This document shows, piece by piece, positions 22,847 to 32,406 of a DNA stretch of 38,577 nucleotides. Source of the stretch: Mycetocola reblochoni REB411 (GTDB lineage: Bacteria > Actinomycetota > Actinomycetes > Actinomycetales > Microbacteriaceae); assembly GCF_900163835.1 (NCBI RefSeq), contig NZ_FUKR01000018.1, forward strand, positions 1-38,577. Reading direction: 5' to 3'. Below the pieces are notes generated by a model, which was not told where the DNA came from, ran no database searches, and was given only the letters and a program-made list of their open reading frames with translations. Made by a program: the position numbers and the translations under genes. Position 1 is the stretch's first letter. Every line of letters begins with the position of its first letter.

Positions 22847-25012
22847 CTACCGCACGCGCGGCCGTTGCGGCTCGCGGCCGAGCCGCGCCGGCCACCAGAT
22901 CACGCGACCGAGGTCATAGCCGAGCGCGGGGACGAGCAGCGAGCGCACGAGCACCGTGTCCAGGAGCACGCCGAACGCGACGATGAACGAGAGTTGCACG
23001 AGGAACATGATCGGGATCACGCTGAGCGCGGCGAAGGTCGCGGCAAGCACCAGACCCGCCGAGGTGATCACTCCTCCCGTGATGGACAGCCCCCGCAGGA
23101 TGCCCGGTCTCGTGCCGTGCAGCGCCGACTCCTCCCGCACCCGCGTCATCAGGAAGATGTTGTAGTCCACGCCGAGCGCCACGAGGAAGACGAAGCCGAA
23201 CAGCGGCACGGTCGCGTCGGCGCCACTGAAGCCGATCACGTTGGTGAAGACGATCGCCGAGACTCCCATCGTCGCGGCGTAGGAGAGCACGACCGTCGCC
23301 ATCAGCAGAACCGGCGCCACCACCGACCGCAGCAACAGCATGAGGATCACCAGGATCACGACGAGCACGATCGGGATGATCGTGACCAGGTCGCGCTGGG
23401 CGGTGACGTTCGTGTCGTACGCGATCGCCGTGCTGCCGCCGACGACGGTGTCCGGCTGGATCGCGTGCACGGCGTCGCGGATCTGGACGATCTGCTCCTC
23501 CGCCCGCTCGGAGTCGGGCTCCACGGTGAGCGTGGCCGACAGCAGAACCCTGCCGTCGACGACGAGCGGCGGCTGCCCGCCGACCGCGGGCCCTCCCCCG
23601 TCGGCGATGGCCGTCACGGTCGAGATGTCCGGCTGATCGGCGACCGCCGCGGACACCTCGTCCGCGCTCGACTCGTCGACGACGATGTACACGGGGCTCC
23701 CCGCCCCGGCGTCGAAGTGCTCGCCGAGCATCGTCTCGCCCGCCGCCGCGTCCGAGCCGCCGAGCACCAGCTCGCTCTGCGGGACGCCATCCGCGCGCAG
23801 CTGCCCGAGACCGAGGCACGCGACCGCCAGCAGGAGGACGCAGCTCACCCAGACGACCCGCGGACGCCGGGAGACCACAGTTCCGACCCGGCGCCACAGG
23901 CCACGCTGGCCCTCGAGCCCGGTCTCGACGGTGACGGCCGCGTTCTCACCGGTCGTGCGCGGGCCGACGGGCCAGAACGCGACCCTCCCGAGGAGGAACA
24001 GAACGGCGGGGAGGAAGCTGAGGGCGGCCAGGACAGCGCACACAATGCCCGCGGCGCCGATCGGTCCGAGCGCCCGGTTGGAGGACAGGTCCGAGAACAG
24101 CAGGCACAGCAGGGCCACCGCGACGGTGGCGCCCGAGGCCACGATCGGCTCGACCGCGCCCCTCCACGCGCCCCGGATCGCGGCCGACCTGTCGCTGCCC
24201 TCGGCGATCTCATCCCTGAAGCGAGAGACGAATAGGAGGGCGTAGTCGGTCGTCGCCCCGATGACGAGGATCGACAGGATCCCCTGGCTCTGCCCGTTCA
24301 GGGCGATCACGTCCGCGGCGGCGAGCAGGTAGACGACGAGGATCGCGGCGCAGAGTGCGAAGACGCTGGTCAACAGCACCGCGAACGGCAGGATCACGGA
24401 GCGATACACCAGCAGCAGGATGACGAAGACGGCGCCGAGAGCGACCGCGAGAAGAATCCCGTCGATTCCGCCGAACGCGTCCGACAGGTCGGCACTGAAC
24501 CCCGCGCCTCCGGTGACGTGACCGGTGAGCGCGGTGCCCTCGACCGCCTCGGCGAGGGCTGCACGGAGCTCCGCGACCACCGTCTTGATCGTCTCGTCGG
24601 ACCCGATGGGCACGATGAACTGGGCCGCGAGCCCGTCCGCGGACGGCACGGGCCCGACGACGGCTCCATCGACGCCGTCCACCCGTTCCGCCGCCGCGGC
24701 GAAGCGCGTCAGCGCGTCCCTGTCGGCGTCGTCGAGCGCGCCGTGTGCGCTCACCACGACGATGGCGGGGATGCTGTCGGTCCCGAGGAACTCCCCCTGC
24801 GCCTCCCTGGCCTCCGTCGCCTCAGCGCTGGAGGGCAGGAACGCCGCCGGATCGTTGTCGCTGACACTGCTGAGCTTGCCGAAGGTGGGGCCACCGATGC
24901 CGGCGAGCACGAGCCAGATCAGCACGATGCCCACCCCGGCGAGGACGCGCGGCCAGATCCGCGCTCGGCCGTGCGTCGCGCGGATCGTGCCGGGTCGGCT
25001 GTGCGTCATCAT
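22847..25012 (-). CDS. MMPL/RND family transporter
   Basis: 721 residues, membrane protein with two RND halves: an N-terminal helix (about 16-42), a soluble loop, a block of five or six helices (about 170-340), one helix near 375, a second soluble loop, and a second helix block (about 535-700). Hallmarks are VIGATTDYALLFVSRFRDE and the matching ALGVDYNIFLMTRVREE, with the conserved acidic-tyrosine pair in a helix, as in MmpL/SCO-type exporters of lipids or drugs. GGGAG precedes two adjacent ATGs (25012, 25009); spacing favours the second slightly. It is divergent from a MarR gene that probably represses it. Confidence 0.91.
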   Translation of the reverse strand: MMTHSRPGTIRATHGRARIWPRVLAGVGIVLIWLVLAGIGGPTFGKLSSVSDNDPAAFLPSSAEATEAREAQGEFLGTDSIPAIVVVSAHGALDDADRDALTRFAAAAERVDGVDGAVVGPVPSADGLAAQFIVPIGSDETIKTVVAELRAALAEAVEGTALTGHVTGGAGFSADLSDAFGGIDGILLAVALGAVFVILLLVYRSVILPFAVLLTSVFALCAAILVVYLLAAADVIALNGQSQGILSILVIGATTDYALLFVSRFRDEIAEGSDRSAAIRGAWRGAVEPIVASGATVAVALLCLLFSDLSSNRALGPIGAAGIVCAVLAALSFLPAVLFLLGRVAFWPVGPRTTGENAAVTVETGLEGQRGLWRRVGTVVSRRPRVVWVSCVLLLAVACLGLGQLRADGVPQSELVLGGSDAAAGETMLGEHFDAGAGSPVYIVVDESSADEVSAAVADQPDISTVTAIADGGGPAVGGQPPLVVDGRVLLSATLTVEPDSERAEEQIVQIRDAVHAIQPDTVVGGSTAIAYDTNVTAQRDLVTIIPIVLVVILVILMLLLRSVVAPVLLMATVVLSYAATMGVSAIVFTNVIGFSGADATVPLFGFVFLVALGVDYNIFLMTRVREESALHGTRPGILRGLSITGGVITSAGLVLAATFAALSVIPIMFLVQLSFIVAFGVLLDTVLVRSLLVPALGYDLGRVIWWPARLGREPQRPRVR

Positions 25013-25096
25013 GCTCTCCCACTAATAGTTCGATGGTGGAAGCATATCCGGGCGATAGCATGTCAGCACACGGCGGAGCAGAATCGGGAGTGCATC
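25013..25096. promoter_or_regulatory. shared MMPL-MarR control region
   Basis: 84-base spacer between divergent genes, locally AT-rich. On the minus strand TATTAG lies just before the MMPL gene; on the plus strand GATAGCAT precedes the marR start. I found no clear palindrome, so an operator is inferred from layout only. Confidence 0.4.
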
Positions 25097-25567
25097 GTGG
25101 CGGCGACGGACGGGGAGATCGCGCGCGCACTGCAGCGCCTGGTCGTCGAGACGCAACGCCACGTCGCCCACCTTGCCGGAGCACACGGCATGCACCCGAC
25201 CGACCTCAGCGCCATCGGAGCCATCCTCGAGGGCTCGACCGACGGCGGACCGCTCACCCCCGGCGAGCTCAGCCGGCGCCTCGAACTGAGCGCACCGGCC
25301 ACCAGCGCTGTGATCAACCGCCTGGTCGGCAACTCCCACGTCGAACGCCACCGCAACGACGACGACCGACGCAGCACGACGCTGCAGGCGACCGAGACGG
25401 CGACGGCGGTCGGCGGCGCACTGTTCGCACCGCTCGCACGAGGCATCGCCGGGACACTCGACGGGCTCGACGATGACGAACGGGCCGTGATCCTGCGCTT
25501 TCTCGACGACTCGATCGCCGCGGTCGCGCGGATAGACGCCGAGCTCGACGGCGGCGGCACCGGCTGA
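25097..25567 (+). CDS. MarR family transcriptional regulator
   Basis: 156 residues. The winged helix is clear: LTPGELSRRLELSAPATSAVINRL (positions about 56-79) followed by the wing HVERHRNDDDRRSTTLQAT, with the MarR signature DDRR. The GTG start at 25097 follows GGGAG with a 6-base gap. Divergent from the MMPL exporter gene, it most likely represses that exporter and itself until a ligand binds. Confidence 0.9.
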   Translation: MAATDGEIARALQRLVVETQRHVAHLAGAHGMHPTDLSAIGAILEGSTDGGPLTPGELSRRLELSAPATSAVINRLVGNSHVERHRNDDDRRSTTLQATETATAVGGALFAPLARGIAGTLDGLDDDERAVILRFLDDSIAAVARIDAELDGGGTG

Positions 25568-25630
25568 GGGCCCCGCACGCTGACGACTGCTCACCAGCGA
25601 CGCGGATTGGGAGCCCGACGAACGACGGCG

Positions 25631-26353
25631 CTAAAGCGGGAGGGACTGCACAGCCCGGTCGGCCTCGTCGACGATGGCGGTCATCGCCCGCGCCGCGGCC
25701 TCGCCGTCGCGTCTGGTGATGGCGTGTGCGACCTCCTGGTGCAGACGCAGCGCTGTCTCGTCCGCCGTCTGCGGCATGAGCTCCTGCTCTGTCCTCCCGA
25801 CGAGGACCTCTTCGATCACGGCGGTGAGACCGGCGAACATCGAGTTCCCTGAGGCGCGGAGGAGCGTCGCATGGAACCGCACGTCCGCCGCGAGGTAGTC
25901 GGCACCGTTCGCCCTGTCGGCATGCGTCACCATGTCCTGGACGGCGGCACCGAGGGCCGCGCGCGCGACCCCGTCTGCGGTCGACGCCGCCAGTCGCGCC
26001 GCGGCCGGCTCGACGGCCGCACGGAGCTCGCTCAGCTCGTGCAGCTGGACGAGCCGTCCCGCCCCGCGCAGCCGCCAGCGCACGATCTCCGGCGCGAATG
26101 CCATCCAGTCGGTGCTCGGCCGGATCGTGATGCCGGACTTGCGCCTGACGCTCACCATGCCGAGCGACTCGAGGACACGGACCGCCTCGCGGACCGCCGT
26201 GCGACTGGCTCCGAGCTCCTCGCCCCAGTCGGCGGCGACCAGTCGTTCGCCCGCCGGCACCTGGCCGCTGACGATGCGCTCGCCGAGGCGGTCGAGGATC
26301 GTGTCGTGCACCTTCACCGCAGCAGGGGTCGTGCGCCGCGGTACAGAGGTCAT
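25631..26353 (-). CDS. FadR-subfamily GntR transcriptional regulator
   Basis: 240 residues. N-terminal winged helix: HDTILDRLGERIVSGQVPAG, then RLVAADWGEELGASRTAVREAVRVLESLGMV, followed by the all-helical FCD ligand domain with the expected metal/acid-binding histidines (FHATLLRASGN, EEV-like, HQEVAHAI). The ATG at 26353 sits 7 bases after CATAAT. Divergent from gntK, it most likely represses gluconate use and responds to gluconate or its 6-phosphate, as the related GntR1/GntR2 do in Corynebacterium. Confidence 0.9.
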   Translation of the reverse strand: MTSVPRRTTPAAVKVHDTILDRLGERIVSGQVPAGERLVAADWGEELGASRTAVREAVRVLESLGMVSVRRKSGITIRPSTDWMAFAPEIVRWRLRGAGRLVQLHELSELRAAVEPAAARLAASTADGVARAALGAAVQDMVTHADRANGADYLAADVRFHATLLRASGNSMFAGLTAVIEEVLVGRTEQELMPQTADETALRLHQEVAHAITRRDGEAAARAMTAIVDEADRAVQSLPL

Positions 26354-26360
26354 GCTCCCC

Positions 26361-26366
26361 ATTATG
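26361..26366 (-). promoter_or_regulatory. -10 box for leaderless gntR-like gene
   Basis: CATAAT on the minus strand (five of six matches to TATAAT), 7 bases before the ATG at 26353. Confidence 0.5.
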
Positions 26367-26451
26367 GCGTCGGCCGCGACACTCACCGTCAGCCCGGCCG
26401 TGGCGGCGCGGAGCCTGCGCCGGAGAACACCGTGGTCGACAAGCGTCGAAG

Positions 26452-26468
26452 AATATGTACGATGTATT
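26452..26468 (+). promoter_or_regulatory. candidate GntR operator / gntK promoter region
   Basis: An AT-rich patch with nested dyads: AATA...TATT (26452-26455 with 26465-26468) around TAC-GAT-GTA (26458-26466). It lies between the divergent regulator and gntK genes, where a FadR-type dimer would bind. TATGTA at 26454-26459 could be a -10 box. Confidence 0.4.
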
Positions 26469-26508
26469 GACGAGACTCGGACACCAGCCCGCCAGACCAA
26501 GGAAGCTC

Positions 26509-26610
26509 ATGGCCATCATCACCATCGCCGTCCCGGCAGATCCCCGGATGCCCGCCCGCGCGCCGCGGCACCCCCTCCCCGCACGGGCCGCCGCCTCCGT
26601 CCGCCCGTGA
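26509..26610 (+). CDS. short open frame upstream of gntK (possible leader peptide)
   Basis: 33 codons starting with ATG and an AAGGAAG site 4 bases upstream, better than the site of gntK itself. The peptide starts MAIITIAVPADPR and then turns into a Pro/Arg/Ala-rich tail. It ends 47 bases before gntK. It may be a leader peptide, a small protein or the remnant of a lost gene. I do not recognise it. Confidence 0.35.
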   Translation: MAIITIAVPADPRMPARAPRHPLPARAAASVRP

Positions 26611-26657
26611 CGCCGACGCCAGCCAACGAACCCGCACCACGAAGAACAGGAACACCG

Positions 26658-27236
26658 ATGTCCCTCCACTCCAGCACCCCCGTCCTCATCGTCATGGGCG
26701 TCTCCGGCAGCGGCAAGTCAACGCTCGCGAGCGGGTTGTCGACGACCCTCGGCTGGGACTTCCTCGAGGGGGACGAGGTCCACCCGGCTGCGAACGTGGC
26801 CAAGATGGCCGCCGGCACGCCGCTCACCGACGAGGACCGCTGGCCCTGGCTGCGGTCGATCCGCCGCTGGATCGACGAGCACCAGGCCGCGGGCACGCCC
26901 GGCGTCGTGACGTGCTCCTCGCTCAAGCGCAGCTATAGGGACGTGCTCGCGGCGAACGGCGTCGTGTTCGTGCACCCCACCGGGGATGAGCGCATCATCG
27001 CCACGCGCATGGCCGCTCGCACGGGGCACTACATGCCGGCCTCGCTGCTCGCCTCCCAGCTGGCCACTCTCGAGCCGCTGCAGCCGGACGAGAACGCCAT
27101 CGCGGTCGACGTGTCGTTGAGCCCCGCCGAACAGCTCGCCTTCACCCTCGACCACCTCGCCGCCCACGGCGTCGCCGTCCCGCTGGACCCGGAGGGTGCG
27201 TCCGGCACCGCCTCCGGAACGCCCGCTGCCGTCTGA
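26658..27236 (+). CDS. gntK: gluconokinase
   Basis: 192 residues. Phosphorylates gluconate to 6-phosphogluconate with ATP, feeding the pentose phosphate pathway. P-loop GVSGSGKST is at 14-22, followed by the family segments FLEGDEVHP, KMAAGTPLTDEDRWPWL, VTCSSLKRSYRDVL and RTGHYMPASLLASQLATLE. The ATG at 26658 is chosen because the protein then starts as the family does; an AGGA site is about 8 bases upstream. No gluconate permease gene adjoins it, so uptake must be encoded elsewhere. The last 20 residues are an Ala/Gly/Thr tail. Confidence 0.94.
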   Translation: MSLHSSTPVLIVMGVSGSGKSTLASGLSTTLGWDFLEGDEVHPAANVAKMAAGTPLTDEDRWPWLRSIRRWIDEHQAAGTPGVVTCSSLKRSYRDVLAANGVVFVHPTGDERIIATRMAARTGHYMPASLLASQLATLEPLQPDENAIAVDVSLSPAEQLAFTLDHLAAHGVAVPLDPEGASGTASGTPAAV

Positions 27237-27303
27237 GACTGGCCACCTCGCCCGCGTGATACGGGTCGCCGCAGCCGCGGCGGCCCGTGCCCGAGAGAAC
27301 GCG

Positions 27304-27338
27304 AAGGCCCCGACCGTCACACAGACGGCCGGGGCCTT
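27304..27338. terminator. terminator between gntK and tRNA-Arg
   Basis: 15-bp arms 27304-27318 and 27324-27338 with one C-A mismatch that becomes a G-U pair on the minus strand, so it fits best as the tRNA terminator, though it can end gntK transcripts too. Confidence 0.7.
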
Positions 27339-27343
27339 CACTC

Positions 27344-27418
27344 TGGTGCCCCTGGAGGGACTCGAACCCCCAACCAACTCCTTAGGACGGAGGTGCTCTT
27401 CCATTGAGCTACAGAGGC
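27344..27418 (-). tRNA. tRNA-Arg (anticodon CCT)
   Basis: Cloverleaf with 7-bp acceptor stem, D stem GCTC/GAGC, loop GTCCTAA (anticodon CCT, reading AGG) and T arm GTTCGAGTC. The 3' CCA is encoded, unlike the tRNA-Ala in this window. The outermost anticodon-stem pair (27-43) is a C-T mismatch. Confidence 0.93.
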
Positions 27419-27498
27419 AGGTGGATTCAGTCTACTGAAGTCGGCACGGGCGCGCACACCGACCCACCGCGCGGCACCTCCGCCGCGGCGACGCCGAA

Positions 27499-28002
27499 TC
27501 AGGCCGCGACGGACGGCATGAGATAGGCGTCCCACTCCGGTCGAATCCGCTCGGCCCCGCGGACGGCCCAGCTCGGGCCGTACGGCATCTTGGGCGTGAC
27601 CCTCAGCTGCCAATTCATCTCGGCGGGAGTCTTCGATCCCTTCACGTTGTTGCACCGACCGCAGCAGGCGACCAGGTTCTCCCAGCTGTCGGCGCCACCG
27701 CGCGAGCGCGGCAGGATGTGGTCGATCGTCGCCGCGGCCTTGCCGCAGTAGCCGCAGCGGTTTCCGTCGCGGCGCAGCACTCCGCGACGCGACACCGGCA
27801 CCCTCCGCGACATCGGAACCCGCACGTACCGGGTGAGCACGATCACCACGGGGCGATCGAACGCGTCCGATGCCGCGACGACCGGGTCCTCCGGATCGGT
27901 CTCCACGGCGACGGCCTTGCCGTCCATCACCAGCACGAGGGCCCTGCGGAAGGACACCACGGCGAGGGGCTCGTAGCCCGCGTTCAGCACGAGTGTGCGC
28001 AT
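27499..28002 (-). CDS. HNH endonuclease family protein
   Basis: 167 residues. The N-terminal part (MRTLVLNAGYEPLAVVSFRRAL) and zinc-bound HNH domain are typical of a small actinobacterial family. Zinc cysteines are C83, C86, C114 and C117; the active-site motif is D94-H95 with N109 and a downstream N118. These proteins are common chromosomal genes in Actinobacteria, often one copy, with no proven cellular role; not a clear restriction enzyme. AAGGAG lies 9 bases before the ATG at 28002. It is preceded by an unusual leader that ends in a terminator. Confidence 0.9.
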   Translation of the reverse strand: MRTLVLNAGYEPLAVVSFRRALVLVMDGKAVAVETDPEDPVVAASDAFDRPVVIVLTRYVRVPMSRRVPVSRRGVLRRDGNRCGYCGKAAATIDHILPRSRGGADSWENLVACCGRCNNVKGSKTPAEMNWQLRVTPKMPYGPSWAVRGAERIRPEWDAYLMPSVAA

Positions 28003-28079
28003 CAGATCGTCTCTCCTTCGAACAGCCAAGCGGCTTCCCGGTATTCGATGTCGGAACCGTCAGCCGCCCTCAGGGCACA

Positions 28080-28236
28080 GAAAAGGCGCTGTCCATGACG
28101 GACAGCGCCTCACCAGCCCACACTGCGCGCGGGGCTATGCGCCGTTGCGAACGCACGACACCGCTACCTGAGTGCACCCTGGTTCGGGTGCTCGCGGATA
28201 TTCGTGACATGCGTCGCGGCAGCCTTTCGGTTGTTT
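28080..28236 (-). ncRNA. putative small RNA or attenuated leader upstream of the HNH gene
   Basis: About 157 bases on the minus strand. TACAGT (28243-28248) is a possible -10 box giving a start near 28236. The transcript can form a CACCC/GGGTG hairpin, an AGCCC/GGGCT hairpin, and a final 11-bp hairpin (28084-28110) followed by TTTTCTG, a standard terminator. It ends about 80 bases before the HNH start codon, so it is either a separate RNA or a leader controlled by termination. I do not recognise the family. A 46-codon frame (28210-28070) crosses it but runs through the terminator. Confidence 0.4.
28084..28110 (-). terminator. intrinsic terminator with T-run
   Basis: Perfect AGGCGCTGTCC/GGACAGCGCCT stem with a 5-base loop, followed on the minus strand by TTTT. 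The T-run on one side only fixes the direction. Confidence 0.8.
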
Positions 28237-28252
28237 GCGATCACTGTAACCC

Positions 28253-28288
28253 ACGAACGCCGCGATCCCTAGGGATCGCGGCGTTCGT
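28253..28288 (-). terminator. 36-bp perfect palindrome after the NlpC/P60 gene
   Basis: 18-base arms centred on CCTAGG read the same on both strands. It lies 24 bases after the stop of the NlpC/P60 gene, so it most likely forms its terminator hairpin; the symmetry would also allow protein binding. Confidence 0.6.
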
Positions 28289-28311
28289 CACGCGGTGTTC
28301 ACGACGGCTGT

Positions 28312-29223
28312 CTAGCCGATCGGCAGGCGCACGGCGTGGTAGTCCTGGTACATGCCGCCGATGCGAAGCGGGACACCGGGCTGCGAGGCGTGCAGGATCT
28401 GCCCGTTGCCGGCGTAGAAGCCGATGTGACCCGGAGCGACGAGCAGGTCGCCGGGAACGGCCTCGGACAGCGGAATGGTCGTCCCCATCGCGCCCTGGGC
28501 GGTCGACGAGTGCGGCAGGCTCACGCCGAACTTGGCGTAGACGTACTTGACGAAGCCCGAGCAGTCGAAGCCGGCCGGGGTGGCGCCGCCGAAGACGTAG
28601 GGCACACCCTGGTACTTCAGTGCCTCGGCGAAGAGCTGGCTCTGGTAGCTGGTGTCGTCGTTGAGGGCGACGGTGTTCTCCGTGTCGGAGGCGAGGACCG
28701 TGGCCGACTCGTACTCCGTCTCCGCGGTCTCCTGCTCGGCGGCGGCCTCGGCGCGACGCTCAGCGGCGGCGTCGGCCTCTTCCTGGGCGGCCGTGGCGGC
28801 GAGCTCTTCGCGCGTCGTGGCGGAGTAGGTGTCGACGTCGACCTCCTGCGCCTCGACGTCACCGCTCACGGACAGCGTCTGCGTGCCGCTCTCCTTGAGG
28901 GTCTGGACGAGCGATGCGCCGACCTGACTGTCCTCGGGGCTGTTGAACGCGGCGACAGCGGGCAGCCCGACGGTCGCGACGAGACCGGGAACCACGAGGG
29001 CGAGGATCGCGGTCGAGCGAATCCGCCGCGTCGTCTTCGTCGGACCGGTGCGGCGGGCCTTCGTCGCCGTCGGGGCGACGGCGGTCGTGCTCTCGTGCGG
29101 ACGGGACACGCTGCGCGAGTGCGCCAGCGGCCGCAGGCTCCGACGGGTGGGAAGAACGTCGCCGTGAGTGTTCGGGTTCACGTCGGTTGAGTCGTTCTTC
29201 GACTCGTGGTTGCTTTCGACCAA
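28312..29223 (-). CDS. secreted NlpC/P60 peptidoglycan hydrolase
   Basis: 303 residues. A basic N-terminal stretch (about 1-69) and one hydrophobic segment (about 70-92, ending AVAAF) act as signal or anchor. A Glu/Ala-rich coiled coil spans about 137-172. The NlpC/P60 domain follows from about 196, with catalytic C221 (GFDCSGFV), H266 (PGHIGFY) and H278 (QILHAS). The family cuts D-Glu-meso-Dap type bonds in cell-wall peptides. The TTG at 29223 is chosen because GGAGGT lies 7 bases upstream; the frame is open further but without a better start. A probable c-di-AMP riboswitch precedes it, as in many actinobacterial wall hydrolases. Confidence 0.9.
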   Translation of the reverse strand: MVESNHESKNDSTDVNPNTHGDVLPTRRSLRPLAHSRSVSRPHESTTAVAPTATKARRTGPTKTTRRIRSTAILALVVPGLVATVGLPAVAAFNSPEDSQVGASLVQTLKESGTQTLSVSGDVEAQEVDVDTYSATTREELAATAAQEEADAAAERRAEAAAEQETAETEYESATVLASDTENTVALNDDTSYQSQLFAEALKYQGVPYVFGGATPAGFDCSGFVKYVYAKFGVSLPHSSTAQGAMGTTIPLSEAVPGDLLVAPGHIGFYAGNGQILHASQPGVPLRIGGMYQDYHAVRLPIG

Positions 29224-29239
29224 GACAGGTACCTCCGCG

Positions 29240-29350
29240 CCTCTGCGACACACGTCGCCTCGTCACAACAAAAGTTGGTGGGTCACCCCCGGGGAGACGA
29301 GCGCGAAGCGCCCCGGGCGGGGTCCTGTGGCCGGGTTCTGCCGTTGGACT
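29240..29350 (-). promoter_or_regulatory. probable ydaO-type (c-di-AMP) riboswitch
   Basis: The long untranslated leader of the NlpC/P60 gene holds short blocks typical of ydaO RNAs: CCAACGGCAGAACCCGGCCA, later CCGGGGGTGACCCACC, with GC-rich pairing segments between. ydaO riboswitches classically sit before resuscitation factor and NlpC/P60 genes in Actinobacteria. Identified by eye from motif and context; exact limits are uncertain. Confidence 0.6.
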
Positions 29351-29356
29351 GGTAAC

Positions 29357-29385
29357 ACCCTACGCGAAGGTCACGGAAATGTCAC
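29357..29385 (-). promoter_or_regulatory. promoter of the NlpC/P60 gene
   Basis: GTGACA (29380-29385) and TAGGGT (29357-29362) on the minus strand, 17 bases apart. Transcription would begin near 29350 and give a leader of about 127 bases. Confidence 0.55.
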
Positions 29386-29433
29386 GGCAGCCGTGATCGT
29401 GCGTGTGAGCGTGTTGCGACGATCGAACGGAAA

Positions 29434-29463
29434 CGGGGGCGGCCACCGTGGTGACCACCCCCG
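29434..29463 (-). terminator. terminator after the DtxR gene
   Basis: A 14-bp stem with a 2-base apex; two C-A mismatches on the plus strand are G-U pairs on the minus strand, and a T-rich GTTTCCGTT follows there. Confidence 0.65.
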
Positions 29464-29480
29464 AAACCCGCGTGATGACG

Positions 29481-31377
<1,897 letters not shown>

Positions 31378-31398
31378 GACGAGCCCGGCCGCGCAACG

Positions 31399-31448
31399 GC
31401 AGACGACGGGGCCCGGGTGATGATCGTCACCCGGGCCCCGTCGTCTGC
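31399..31448. terminator. 22-bp perfect terminator stem between convergent genes
   Basis: Arms 31399-31420 and 31427-31448 pair without mismatch around a 6-base loop (TGATCG). It lies between serC and the convergent DUF3027 gene and serves both. Confidence 0.8.
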
Positions 31449-31530
31449 GCGAAGGCGTACCCATACGAGCACTCGCGCTCCTACTCCTCCCGCGCACGCC
31501 ACGACGCCGCCAAGCCGTGCAGCTGTCGCG

Positions 31531-32406
31531 TCAGCCGCGTCCCCTGCGCTGCCAGAAGCGGCGGCGACGCGGCTTGGAGCGTCCCTGGTTCGCCGAATCA
31601 TCGCCGTCGTCTCCGGCAGGCACGATGTCGTCGGAGCTGAACTGATCGTCCGAGTCGGCCGTCGCCGCATGCTCGTCGCTGTCGGCGGAGCGCCGGCCCT
31701 CCGCCGCACGCTCGGATCGAGGGCGTCCCGCGGAACGCCGTGAACGTGCGCCTCCTGTGTCCCCCCGTCCGTCGACGGAGTCGTCTGGCTGGCTCACGAC
31801 GTCGCGGTCGTCCGCGTCGACGGCGTCCACACCGTCGTCGTCGGCCAGTTCCAGGGCGTCATCCAGGTCGTCCTCGTCGAGCGCGTCAACATCATCGGCG
31901 TCATCCGCGTCCGCGTCATCCGCGTCGTCATCGGTGTCTCCGTCAGCGAGCCCCGCGGCGGCACGCGCCTCGGCCTCGGCCTTCTGCTGTGCCTTGTACT
32001 CGGCCAGGCGCTCCGACCAGGGCAGCCACTGCGGTGCCAGCAGGGAGCCATCGCCCGGGAGCAGCTCGACCTCGAGCACGGTCGTCGGGCTCGAGTCATC
32101 GACTCGCGCGACCGCCACGGTCCAGGACCAGTCCGGGTAGCCGGGACGGGTGCAGGCGAAACGAAGAAGCCCGGTGATGGGGTCGAGCGCCTCGATCCCT
32201 GTCAGTGAGCCAACGTCGCTCCGGGCCGTGACCTCAGCCAGTGCGTCGCGTGCCAGGGGCTCCGCCGCCGTCAGCACACCGTCCGCGAGACGCGGTCCGT
32301 TCTCAACAGGCGCGTCCTTGGCTCCGCCGGCCTCCGCCGGCGTTGCGGCCTCGACGACGTCATCCGTGGTGGCCGGCTCGACGTTCAGCTCCCCGGCGTC
32401 AGGCAT
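31531..32406 (-). CDS. DUF3027 family protein
   Basis: About 291 residues. The N-terminal part carries the DUF3027 landmarks: LARDALAEVT, a central PGYPDWSWTVAVARV and VELLPGDGSLLAPQWLPWSERL. The C-terminal half is a long acidic stretch (Asp/Ala repeats), then Arg/Ser-rich, ending in RRRRFWQRRGRG. Function unknown; found in Actinobacteria. Start is uncertain: ATG 32406 overlaps the cold-shock gene stop by 8 bases, while ATG 32415 overlaps by 17. Either way the two genes are translationally coupled. An acid-then-basic tail suggests interaction with nucleic acid or protein. Confidence 0.82.
   Translation of the reverse strand: MPDAGELNVEPATTDDVVEAATPAEAGGAKDAPVENGPRLADGVLTAAEPLARDALAEVTARSDVGSLTGIEALDPITGLLRFACTRPGYPDWSWTVAVARVDDSSPTTVLEVELLPGDGSLLAPQWLPWSERLAEYKAQQKAEAEARAAAGLADGDTDDDADDADADDADDVDALDEDDLDDALELADDDGVDAVDADDRDVVSQPDDSVDGRGDTGGARSRRSAGRPRSERAAEGRRSADSDEHAATADSDDQFSSDDIVPAGDDGDDSANQGRSKPRRRRFWQRRGRG

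Noticed and set aside
28070-28210. 46-codon frame (minus strand) as a small protein gene
   Set aside because: It has no well-placed ribosome site and reads through the intrinsic terminator at 28084-28110; kept only as an alternative to the RNA call.
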